Shown here piece after piece: positions 1 through 6,189 of a DNA stretch of 8,152 nucleotides. Origin of the DNA: Deltaproteobacteria bacterium. GTDB taxonomy: Bacteria > Desulfobacterota > Desulfobacteria > Desulfobacterales > SURF-15. Position 1 is the stretch's first letter; every line of letters starts with the position of its first letter. A model generated the notes under the pieces. That model made no database searches. It worked only from the letters and a program-made list of their open reading frames with translations, and was not told the DNA's origin. The DNA lies in NCBI GenBank assembly GCA_024644775.1, contig JAHEHB010000164.1, positions 2,880 through 11,031 of the forward strand, written 5' to 3'. The position numbers and the translations under genes are program-made.

Positions 1-926
1 AACACAATGCAAGGCCCTATATCGCCCGAACGGTCGCCCAGCCCCAGCAGACGATCATACCCCTTTAGAAAGCCGGCTGCCACCTCATAAGCATTACGCG
101 CATCATCGATGCTTGCATCGGCCAAATGGGCAATATTGGGATTCAGTTGAAAGCTCACCATGTAATCCTTCAACCGGGTATACAGCGATAAGGGGCGAAA
201 GATGGACAGGTTGGGCCAAAGGGCAATCAGTGTCGCCGCCATGGCGATATCATCGGAATGCGAATTCGGGTTCTGCTTCCAATCCGCGTGTTTTTCAATC
301 TCGATTTTCAGCTGGTCGGTCAGATCCGGATCTTCGTCAAATGCCTTTGCTGCGAGCACCGGGTTGGTGGAAACTTGACAGAAGCCGTAATGTCGGAGAT
401 ACTCCAGTCCGCGGGCAAAATCGTTGCCAAATTTACAGTATCCCTCGCCGATCATTCGCCAGTAAACACCGTTTTGCATGTGTGTCTTTAAACGCATCAA
501 AAAGGAGCGGCCTGGATTGCCGATGTCCAGGTCTGCTTCAATTCGCTCGGCCAAAAGTCCGGGAAGGCTATCGGCCAGATTTACCGATGTCATATCGGTT
601 ATGAATTCAGTCACCACATTGCTCATGGCTTCCGCTGCGTCACCCTCCAGGCTGTCGATAGTCGACAGAACGATTTCCAACGCCGTATCGGCCTCTTGCG
701 CACCGTAGCCCACGATCTCCGCGTCCCGTCCGGCAAAATTCATTCCAAGGCGAATCAATGTTCGGCAAATCTGATCCACAGGGGCATCGTTTTGCATTGC
801 TGCCAACAGCGCCTCCACCCTGGAAACCAACGTTCCCGGTTCCGGATCAATCAACACCCGGTCGGCAATGGCCAACGTGTATCCATCACGAAGTGCCTGA
901 GTCACATCTTGGACATCAAAAGACAT
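1..926 (-). CDS. Transaldolase-family protein, 3' end beyond the window
   Basis: An uninterrupted minus-strand frame of 308 codons runs from ATG at 926-924 off the left edge, so the C-terminus is missing. GGAGG (complement of 934-938) lies 7 nt before the ATG, which settles the start. Residues 181-191 (GFCQVSTNPVL) match the first-strand motif of transaldolases, V-T/S-TNP-x-L. It is followed by a helix and a second strand at about 234-249 (ALWPNLSIFRPLSLYT). In the family this barrel transfers dihydroxyacetone units between sugar phosphates in the cytosol, through a Schiff-base lysine. That lysine would lie beyond the visible part. About 175 residues precede the barrel, are mostly helical in appearance, and are not part of ordinary 220-340 residue transaldolases. 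The gene is divergent from the SDR gene with a 160-bp shared control region. Family assignment is fairly safe; activity and substrate are not shown. Confidence 0.75.
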   Translation of the reverse strand, partial: MSFDVQDVTQALRDGYTLAIADRVLIDPEPGTLVSRVEALLAAMQNDAPVDQICRTLIRLGMNFAGRDAEIVGYGAQEADTALEIVLSTIDSLEGDAAEAMSNVVTEFITDMTSVNLADSLPGLLAERIEADLDIGNPGRSFLMRLKTHMQNGVYWRMIGEGYCKFGNDFARGLEYLRHYGFCQVSTNPVLAAKAFDEDPDLTDQLKIEIEKHADWKQNPNSHSDDIAMAATLIALWPNLSIFRPLSLYTRLKDYMVSFQLNPNIAHLADASIDDARNAYEVAAGFLKGYDRLLGLGDRSGDIGPCIV

Positions 927-944
927 CTTAACGCCTCCATTTAA

Positions 945-973
945 ATTTTTCATATTGAAAATATATGAAAAAT
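945..973. promoter_or_regulatory. Perfect 11-bp inverted repeat, candidate operator
   Basis: Arms ATTTTTCATAT (945-955) and ATATGAAAAAT (963-973) are exact reverse complements around a 7-nt centre. A smaller dyad, TTTCA-TAT-TGAAA (948-960), is nested inside. The repeat covers the -10 box and start region of the minus-strand promoter, where a bound repressor would block transcription. The binding regulator is unknown and no regulator gene is visible in the window. A hairpin role is less likely because the arms are almost entirely A/T. Confidence 0.45.
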
Positions 974-989
974 CATGTTTCTATGTCAA
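960..989 (-). promoter_or_regulatory. Sigma70-type promoter of the transaldolase-family gene
   Basis: On the minus strand a perfect -35 box TTGACA (complement of 984-989) is followed after 18 nt by TATATT (complement of 960-965), one mismatch from the -10 consensus. Transcription would start near 953, giving a leader of roughly 27 nt containing the GGAGG site. This is the best promoter match in the window. Confidence 0.6.
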
Positions 990-1086
990 GGAACAATAGC
1001 TTCCAGTGTATTGTGATGTCACGTTAACATACAATGACACTTCGTTTCGACTGTTAATAAAAATGGAGCAAGATAATGGAGGATTT

Positions 1087-1869
1087 ATGTCCGAACGGGT
1101 GTTGGAAGGCAGGGTCTTCATCGTCACCGGCGGAACTCAGGGTTTGGGCAGCCAGATTGCGTTGCATCTTGCCAAACAGGGGGCAACCGGGCTGATCATT
1201 TGCGGTCGCAATAAGAAGAACGGCGAAGCGGTTGCCCAGGAGGTCTTTGAAACCGGCTGTCTCTGTGAATATGTGCAGTCGGATCTGGTCAAGGAAGCAG
1301 ACTGCCGCCGGGTGGTTCAACATGGCAAAGAACGCTATCAACGAATCGACGGGCTGGTGAATGCAGCTGGATCGACCCGCAGGGGATCCCTGGAAGATAC
1401 GACCGTAAAGCTCTGGGATTTTCTGTTCAATGTGAATGTCCGGGCGCCGTTTATTTTAACTCAAGAAGTGGTGCGGTTCATGAAAACAAAGAAAACCCCG
1501 GGGAGTATCGTCAATATTATCAGCGACTGCGCACACGGGGGATACCCTTTCTTGACAGCATATTCTGCTTCAAAAGGGGCATTGGCCACCTTTACTAAAA
1601 ATGTGGCCAATGCCCTTCGCTTTGACCGTATTCGCGTGAACGGGATCAGCATTGGCTGGATGTATACGCCCAATGAGCATCAGGTTCAGATCGAGTCGGG
1701 CCAACCGGAAAACTGGCTGGAACAGGTCGAGAAAAAACAACCCTTTGGACGAATCTTACGCCCTCAGGATGTGGCCTATCTAACGGCCTATCTACTCAGT
1801 GAACAAGCACAGATGATAACCGGCTCGATAATCGATTTCGACCAGAAGGTTATCGGTGGACTGGGGTAA
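1087..1869 (+). CDS. Short-chain dehydrogenase/reductase (classical SDR)
   Basis: This 260-residue protein has the length and motif order of a classical SDR, an NAD(P)-dependent oxidoreductase of the cytosol. It shows the nucleotide-binding TGGTQGLG at 14-21, Asp66 before the adenine pocket, NAAG at 92-95 and Asn117. The catalytic triad is Ser146, Tyr159 and Lys163 within YSASK. Arg41 and nearby lysines at the end of the second strand suggest NADP(H) preference, which is inference. The start at 1087 is chosen because GGAGGA (1078-1083) precedes it and the protein then begins just before the Rossmann fold. The spacing of 3-4 nt is short. In-frame ATGs at 1006 and 1063 would add a tail with no ribosome-binding site. 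Neighbours suggest a sugar or polyol substrate, but the sequence does not name it. Confidence 0.9.
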   Translation: MSERVLEGRVFIVTGGTQGLGSQIALHLAKQGATGLIICGRNKKNGEAVAQEVFETGCLCEYVQSDLVKEADCRRVVQHGKERYQRIDGLVNAAGSTRRGSLEDTTVKLWDFLFNVNVRAPFILTQEVVRFMKTKKTPGSIVNIISDCAHGGYPFLTAYSASKGALATFTKNVANALRFDRIRVNGISIGWMYTPNEHQVQIESGQPENWLEQVEKKQPFGRILRPQDVAYLTAYLLSEQAQMITGSIIDFDQKVIGGLG

Positions 1870-1876
1870 GCAACGG

Positions 1877-1907
1877 CTCCGATTTTCCCTTGGCAAGAGA
1901 ATCGGGG
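1877..1907 (+). terminator. Hairpin just after the SDR gene, weak terminator candidate
   Basis: Eight nt after the SDR stop, CTCCGATTTTC (1877-1887) can pair with GAGAATCGGGG (1897-1907) over 11 bp, including two G-U pairs, with a 9-nt loop. No run of T follows, so it is not a textbook intrinsic terminator. It may serve as a transcript-end stabiliser or a Rho-dependent stop. Confidence 0.35.
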
Positions 1908-1982
1908 ATATTGTAAGCCTTAAATTATATCAATCAATTCAGTGTGTTAAAATTCTTAAAACGCCAGGTGTCCAATTATTTC

Positions 1983-2009
1983 GCAAATATCGGATAAATC
2001 TATATTTGC
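1983..2009. repeat. Perfect 8-bp inverted repeat in the convergent spacer
   Basis: GCAAATAT (1983-1990) and ATATTTGC (2002-2009) are exact reverse complements around an 11-nt loop. The hairpin lies between two genes that end towards each other. No T-run follows on either strand, so a terminator role is not supported. It directly abuts the 8-bp tandem repeat. Confidence 0.4.
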
Positions 2010-2044
2010 AACCACTTAACCAGTCAACGAATCAACCAATTAAC
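2010..2044 (+). repeat. Degenerate 8-bp tandem repeat, about 4.4 units
   Basis: Successive octamers read AACCACTT, AACCAGTC, AACGAATC and AACCAATT, then AAC. Positions 1-3 and 5 of the unit are constant, position 4 is C in all but one, and position 7 is always T. The array lies in non-coding DNA between a hairpin and the 43-bp dispersed repeat. Slipped-strand expansion is the simplest origin. No function is apparent. Confidence 0.5.
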
Positions 2045-2071
2045 TATATCTGTACTATCGAATTATTTTCC

Positions 2072-2114
2072 GGGATAGGCTTTGGAGGTGATCCGATTCG
2101 TGCGCGTGTGACTG
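2072..2114 (+). repeat. 43-bp dispersed repeat, copy 1
   Basis: This stretch matches 7538-7580 in the same orientation at 39 of 43 positions without gaps. The four differences are at unit positions 3, 14, 32 and 34. Weaker similarity reaches about 10 nt further left, to 2062. The copy ends 50 nt from the stop codon of the minus-strand TIM-barrel gene, so it lies in that gene's 3' flank. It has no strong internal dyad. It may be a fragment of a larger dispersed element or a transcript-end element. Confidence 0.75.
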
Positions 2115-2164
2115 CCAACTTCATTACCGTTGTAAAGATCGCACACTCCGGTTCAGTGCAACAT

Positions 2165-3004
2165 TTATTGATTCAGAATATGGTCTATACTCTCATTTAT
2201 CGCTGCTTTTAATGCTTCGATCTCCATTGTTTGAAGCTCTTTGGCAAAAGGCTCAAAGGAAATGTCTCCGTCATAACCCAGCTTTTGAAGTTGTTCCAGT
2301 TGTTCAAGATTATTGAGTCTGTCTTTAGCAGTCACTAAAATTCGGTGGCTATCCTTATATTCATGAGGTGGTATATCACTTTCTAATCCGGATACATGGA
2401 CAACTCCGATATAAGAAATATCATCGCCATTTTCGAACGTGTCTGCAGTATCCGGTCCAAGGTGATGATGAAATGTGTCATAAACAATTTTATAGTTCGC
2501 GTAGCCGGATTCCTGAATCGCGCGGATCGCAGTAACCTTTGAACGCAGGGAACATTCCCCAAACCCCAGTGGTTCCACATAACCCAATATGCCGCTGTCT
2601 TCAAATAAGGGCCCAAACGTTTTCAATGCGGTAACGGTTTCCTTAAATATGGTATCCGCCCCTCTTTTATCGTTTACATCATTGTTGGGGACCAAAACGA
2701 TCGCTTCGCAGTTTATAGAAATTGAAAGGCCGATCAATTCACTTAATTCCTCCAGAGCATCCGATAAGACGGCGCCGAGATTAAACTTCTGTAGTGCATT
2801 TATCGCAAGTATCTTAATATTGAATTGTTCCGATAATTCCGTAACATTTTTTGGAGTATACGCATCGATTATACCGATACCTGGAAGATCATTGCGTAGT
2901 TCAACCTTGTTCAAGCCCACACCCGAACTGAATTTGAAAAATTCTTTAAGGCTTCGGTCCGGAAAAACGATTCTATTTAAGCTGATTTTTGACCGACGTA
3001 ACAT
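2165..3004 (-). CDS. TIM-barrel sugar isomerase/epimerase, IolI-like group
   Basis: The 279-residue protein is a xylose-isomerase-like TIM barrel. The four metal ligands of that fold are present: Glu144 (in YVEPLGF), Asp176 with His179 (in YDTFHHHLG), His203 (in VVHVSG) and Glu251 (in SFEPF). Such enzymes bind a divalent metal and isomerise or epimerise sugars or inososes through an enediolate. The pattern NRI near residue 10, VELRNDL at 34-40, INAL at 68-71 and HRILV at 220-224 resembles proteins I recall being annotated as inosose isomerase in rhizobia. That name is often an automatic label, so the substrate stays open. AGGAGGT (complement of 3014-3020) sits 9 nt before the ATG. The gene is divergent from the importer genes, which suggests shared control. 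It looks more A/T-rich than the SDR and transaldolase genes. Confidence 0.85.
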   Translation of the reverse strand: MLRRSKISLNRIVFPDRSLKEFFKFSSGVGLNKVELRNDLPGIGIIDAYTPKNVTELSEQFNIKILAINALQKFNLGAVLSDALEELSELIGLSISINCEAIVLVPNNDVNDKRGADTIFKETVTALKTFGPLFEDSGILGYVEPLGFGECSLRSKVTAIRAIQESGYANYKIVYDTFHHHLGPDTADTFENGDDISYIGVVHVSGLESDIPPHEYKDSHRILVTAKDRLNNLEQLEQLQKLGYDGDISFEPFAKELQTMEIEALKAAINESIDHILNQ

Positions 3005-3033
3005 TTGAAAATTACCTCCTAATATTGAGAAAA

Positions 3034-3062
3034 ACAGTACGCTGCAGCCAGGTACAAGTCAA
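3034..3062 (-). promoter_or_regulatory. Promoter candidate for the TIM-barrel gene
   Basis: On the minus strand TTGACT (complement of 3057-3062) is followed after exactly 17 nt by TACTGT (complement of 3034-3039). The -35 box has one mismatch. The -10 box keeps the three most conserved bases only. A start near 3027 would give a leader of about 23 nt carrying the AGGAGGT site. Confidence 0.5.
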
Positions 3063-3082
3063 GCACGCATCTGGTAAACTCA

Positions 3083-3114
3083 CTGGATGTTGAACCCTGA
3101 ACTGTTCAACCCAG
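3083..3114. promoter_or_regulatory. Dyad in the divergent control region, candidate operator or leader hairpin
   Basis: GTTGAAC (3089-3095) and GTTCAAC (3104-3110) are exact reverse complements around an 8-nt centre that contains another TGAAC. CTGG (3083-3086) and CCAG (3111-3114) extend the dyad to 11 bp with a 2-nt bulge. It lies upstream of the minus-strand -35 box and about 145 bp before the importer start, so one regulator could act on both directions. No convincing plus-strand promoter is visible in 3005-3257: TTGACA at 3178-3183 lacks a matching -10 box. Confidence 0.4.
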
Positions 3115-3257
3115 GAGAGAACATCACTTTATCCCTGGAAGTTGAATTTCTTTAAGAATTCAGTGTGGTCAAAATCCTTGACAAAATCGTTAATATATTA
3201 GGAAATAGAGATGTTCAGCGTTGGGATTCCAGGAAACTTATAACAGAGGAGGTGCTT

Positions 3258-4262
3258 ATGAGAAGGGTACGATTCATGTTGCTGTTCGTTGCTTGTTTGG
3301 TGCTTACCACGATTGCAACGGGTCAAGCAGGGAAAAAGGTGCTCCATATTTATGAGGCCTTTGATACCGAAGAGGCAAAATATTACATAGAAGTCTTTGA
3401 AAAAGAAACAGGAATTGATGTGGAATGGGTGAGAATGTCGTCGGGAGAGGTTCTAGCCAGGGTGGAAGCAGAAGCAGCAAATCCGCAGGCGAGTGTCTGG
3501 CATGCAGGATCCAATACGTCACACATCAATGCGGCCACAAAAGGATTGTTGGCCCCTTACACACCCAAAACAGATTTCGAACTAACAGATAAGCTTCACG
3601 CCAAAGACTGGTCCTGGACGGGATTCTATTCGGGTGCCATCGGATTTGTTACCAATACGAAATTCCTAAAGGAAAAGGGGATTAAAGCCCCCACCTCATG
3701 GGATGATCTTCTCAACCCTGTTTATGCCGAAAATGTTGCCATGGCCTATCCTTATACCTCCGGTACGGCTTACACTACCTACGCCACCCTCATTCAGATG
3801 TTAGGACTTGATAAGACCCTTGATTGGTGGGAAAAATTTGATAAACAAAGCATCCATCAATACACAAAATCCGGAACCGGCTGTATCCCTATGGTCGGAC
3901 TAGGAGAAGTCGCTGTGGGAATCGCTTTTTCCCACGACATTCTCGCTAAGGGTGTCAATAAAGGTTATCCGGTGGTTATGACGTTCCCAAAAGAAGGCAC
4001 CGGCTACGAAATCGGCGGATTATCTCTTATCAAAGGAGGGCCTGAACCGGAACTCGGAAAACAATTTATCGATTGGTGCTTCACGGAAAGAGCTCAAAAT
4101 CTCTTTCAGAAGTATAATCGTTTGCCGGTCAATCCCAAGGCGAAAGTGGCAGAAGGCTCTGTCACCCTCGATCAGGTTAAATTGATCAAGTATGACCACA
4201 TCTGGGCCGGCCAGAACAAGGGTAAAATGATCACGGCCTGGAGGGATCGCATTGGTAAGTAA
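3258..4262 (+). CDS. ABC importer periplasmic binding protein, AfuA/FbpA-type
   Basis: This 334-residue protein starts with a Sec signal peptide: basic MRRVR, a hydrophobic stretch at about 6-20, and likely cleavage after Ala24 (TGQA). It then reads as an extracellular solute-binding protein of the COG1840 group, which includes binders of ferric iron, 2-aminoethylphosphonate and hexose phosphates. Where ferric binders such as FbpA have a Tyr-Tyr pair, this protein has FSHDIL with His226 and Asp227, followed by Glu251 in GYEIGG. As I recall, AfuA of Actinobacillus binds sugar phosphates with a similarly spaced His-Asp and Glu. I therefore favour a sugar-phosphate-like ligand over iron. The start at 3258 is set by AGAGGAGGT (3245-3253) and the signal peptide; an upstream in-frame start at 3165 would bury that signal. 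The gene opens the importer cluster and is followed by a terminator. Confidence 0.88.
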   Translation: MRRVRFMLLFVACLVLTTIATGQAGKKVLHIYEAFDTEEAKYYIEVFEKETGIDVEWVRMSSGEVLARVEAEAANPQASVWHAGSNTSHINAATKGLLAPYTPKTDFELTDKLHAKDWSWTGFYSGAIGFVTNTKFLKEKGIKAPTSWDDLLNPVYAENVAMAYPYTSGTAYTTYATLIQMLGLDKTLDWWEKFDKQSIHQYTKSGTGCIPMVGLGEVAVGIAFSHDILAKGVNKGYPVVMTFPKEGTGYEIGGLSLIKGGPEPELGKQFIDWCFTERAQNLFQKYNRLPVNPKAKVAEGSVTLDQVKLIKYDHIWAGQNKGKMITAWRDRIGK

Positions 4263-4285
4263 ATACGGTAGGTTCGCCCCAATTG

Positions 4286-4326
4286 ATCCCTGCTGCTGAT
4301 CTAACTCGCGGCAGGGATTTTTTTTT
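4286..4326 (+). terminator. Strong intrinsic terminator between binding protein and permease genes
   Basis: ATCCCTGCTGC (4286-4296) pairs with GCGGCAGGGAT (4308-4318) over 11 bp with one G-U pair and an 11-nt loop. A run of nine T (4318-4326) follows at once. The hairpin begins 23 nt after the binding-protein stop. Partial read-through would make much more binding protein than membrane subunits, a common arrangement in importers. Alternatively the permease has its own promoter, but I see no clear one in 4327-4463. Confidence 0.85.
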
Positions 4327-4446
4327 CAGACAGAGGCTAAACGCCAATTGGAATGATGGAATAATGGGTAAGAAAGAACAGGTACTCGAGTAAAACTAGG
4401 GATGCGAAACTTGTGATCAATTGCTTGTAGAATTTTCGAACCGTTA

Positions 4447-4463
4447 AATGATTTAAGATCATT
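4447..4463 (+). promoter_or_regulatory. Small hairpin abutting the permease start codon
   Basis: AATGAT (4447-4452) and ATCATT (4458-4463) are exact reverse complements around TTAAG, and the right arm ends immediately before the ATG. No good ribosome-binding site is visible there. The only purine-rich bases, AAG, lie in the loop. The stem is A/T-rich and therefore weak, so a role in translation is only a possibility. Confidence 0.3.
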
Positions 4464-6164
4464 ATGACCGGAAAAAGTCGGGAGATACTCGGAAATTTGC
4501 GGTTAATATGGAAAGAACCGCTTCTTCTTTTGTCGATTCTTGCCATCTTCTATTTTCTATTGATCTTTGTGATTTCTCCCATATTCATGGTCTTTAAGAC
4601 CAGTTTGATCCTTGATAAACAATTTGACCTATCAAACTATCGGGCAATTTTTTCAAAAAGATACTATTATCAGCCTTTTTTAAATAGTATGCTCCTTGGC
4701 GTACTAACCGCTTCTGCCGGAACGCTGCTTGGTTTTATTTTTGCGTACACCATCACCAGAACACCGATACCTTGTAAACGGTTTTTCCGGCTGGCAGCAA
4801 CGTTTCCTATTATCTCCCCACCGTTTGTCGTTGCCCTGGCAGCCATTCTGTTGTTTGGAAGATCAGGCAGTTTCACTCCCATCGTCGAAAAGATTATCGG
4901 TGAATACTCGATATATGGGTTGGGGGGATTGGTTCTGGTCGAAACCATCGCTTACGGTCCCATTGCGTTTCTTGTTCTTCATGGGGTACTTCAGGCCATC
5001 GATCCGGCCCTGGAAGAAGCGGCCATGGATCTTGGCGCCTCAAGGGCGACGGTTTTTTCCAAAGTAACCCTGCCACTGGCTATCCCCGGTATTGCCAGTG
5101 CCTGGCTTCTGGTGTTTATCGAGTCTATGGCCGATTTCGGAAATCCTATGGTCATTTCCGGAAATTTCAGGGTACTTTCCGTGCAAGCTTTTTTACAAAT
5201 AACGGGTATGTATGATCTTTCTAGAGGCTCTACCCTGGCAATTCTTCTACTGTTGCCGACCGTAACTGCCTTTTTTTTGCAGAAATATTGGGTTTCGAGA
5301 AAATCTTATGTAACGGTCACAGGAAAGCCCACCAGTGCCACAATTAAACAGCTTGAATGGTATATCAAACTGCCGGTCTATGGGCTTTGCTTTCTGTTTA
5401 CAGGAGTTGTTTTCCTCTTTTATGGAATGGTTATCTATGGATCTTTCCAAAAACTTTGGGGTGTCGATCCAACCCTTACACTCCAGAACTATATTGAGAT
5501 GTTTCAGGTAGGTAAGGATTATATCATCGATTCTTTGATCCTTTCCACACTGGCAACCCCGATAACCGGCGTACTAGGGGTATTCATTGCCTTTCTGATT
5601 ATCAGGAAAAAATTTATCGGGCGCGGGCTAATGGAGTTTGTGTCTATGCTGACGTTTGCTGTTCCGGGTACCGTCGTAGGAATCGGTTACATCCTGGCAT
5701 TTAATCAACGATCCATTTTGTTTCCATTTGTTCTGACCGGAACCGCCTGGATTATCACTCTATTGCTCATATTCAGAAATATGCCTGTTGGTATACGCGC
5801 TGGTATTGCAGCACTTCATCAGATCGATCCTGCTATTGAGGAAGCGGCTACCGATTTAGGTGCCACTAGTGGCAAGACATTCAGAAAGATTACACTGCCG
5901 ATGATTGCACCTGCCTTTTTCTCGGGCTTAGCTTTCAGTTTTGTTAAAGCCATGACCGCCATCAGTGCGATTATTTTTGTTGTATCAGGCAAATGGAACC
6001 TGATTACCGTAGCTATTCTGGGCTTTGTGGATAATAGCCAGTATGCCCAGGCGGCAGCCATGAGCCTGCTTCTCATTTTCATCGTTCTCATTGCCCTTGG
6101 CGTTATTCAACTGATCGTCAACAAAATTGGTAAGGGGGCGAGGGCCACGGCTATCGTTGAATAA
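4464..6164 (+). CDS. ABC importer permease, fused two-domain (FbpB/AfuB/ThiP type)
   Basis: This 566-residue inner-membrane protein contains two tandem permease domains, so one chain forms the whole channel. Hydrophobic segments lie near 20-42, 73-97, 109-132, 152-176, 208-225 and 257-273 in the first half. In the second half they lie near 303-326, 357-380, 392-413, 419-437, 484-507 and 533-554. Each half carries the EAA loop that docks on the ATPase: EEAAMDLG with LP at 203-204, and EEAATDLG (459-466) with LP at 478-479. Both loops follow a similar IDPA sequence, as expected for an internal duplication. Fused permeases of this size are typical of the ferric/sugar-phosphate branch to which the upstream binding protein belongs. 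The start at 4464 puts a short cytoplasmic N-terminus before the first membrane segment, but its ribosome-binding site is poor. The ATPase gene follows 25 nt after the stop. Confidence 0.92.
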   Translation: MTGKSREILGNLRLIWKEPLLLLSILAIFYFLLIFVISPIFMVFKTSLILDKQFDLSNYRAIFSKRYYYQPFLNSMLLGVLTASAGTLLGFIFAYTITRTPIPCKRFFRLAATFPIISPPFVVALAAILLFGRSGSFTPIVEKIIGEYSIYGLGGLVLVETIAYGPIAFLVLHGVLQAIDPALEEAAMDLGASRATVFSKVTLPLAIPGIASAWLLVFIESMADFGNPMVISGNFRVLSVQAFLQITGMYDLSRGSTLAILLLLPTVTAFFLQKYWVSRKSYVTVTGKPTSATIKQLEWYIKLPVYGLCFLFTGVVFLFYGMVIYGSFQKLWGVDPTLTLQNYIEMFQVGKDYIIDSLILSTLATPITGVLGVFIAFLIIRKKFIGRGLMEFVSMLTFAVPGTVVGIGYILAFNQRSILFPFVLTGTAWIITLLLIFRNMPVGIRAGIAALHQIDPAIEEAATDLGATSGKTFRKITLPMIAPAFFSGLAFSFVKAMTAISAIIFVVSGKWNLITVAILGFVDNSQYAQAAAMSLLLIFIVLIALGVIQLIVNKIGKGARATAIVE

Positions 6165-6189
6165 CTCAAAAAAACTGAAAGATCAGGGT

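Noticed and set aside
113..944. Several plus-strand open frames of 76-163 codons at the left end.
   Set aside because: They overlap and lie opposite the continuous minus-strand transaldolase-family frame, and show no recognisable protein motifs or ribosome-binding sites.
1010..1040. Dyads around GTGATGTCAC and TGTCA/TGACA upstream of the SDR gene as a CRP-type site.
   Set aside because: The TGTGA and TCAC halves are too close for CRP, and the dyads are short and mutually overlapping, so I could not define a site.
1856..2212. Plus-strand frame of 118 codons overlapping the end of the SDR gene.
   Set aside because: It is built from repeats (octamer array and 43-bp repeat), overlaps two real genes and has no ribosome-binding site or family motif.
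3178..3206. TTGACA at 3178-3183 as an importer promoter.
   Set aside because: At 16-18 nt spacing no hexamer resembles TATAAT, and the nearby TATATT (3194-3199) is only 10 nt away.
3165..3257. Longer start for the binding protein.
   Set aside because: The extra 31 residues would precede the signal peptide, and the excellent AGAGGAGGT site points to ATG 3258.
4337..4546. Minus-strand frame of 69 codons between the binding protein and permease genes.
   Set aside because: It overlaps the start of the permease and has no motif; it looks like a chance frame in A/T-rich DNA.
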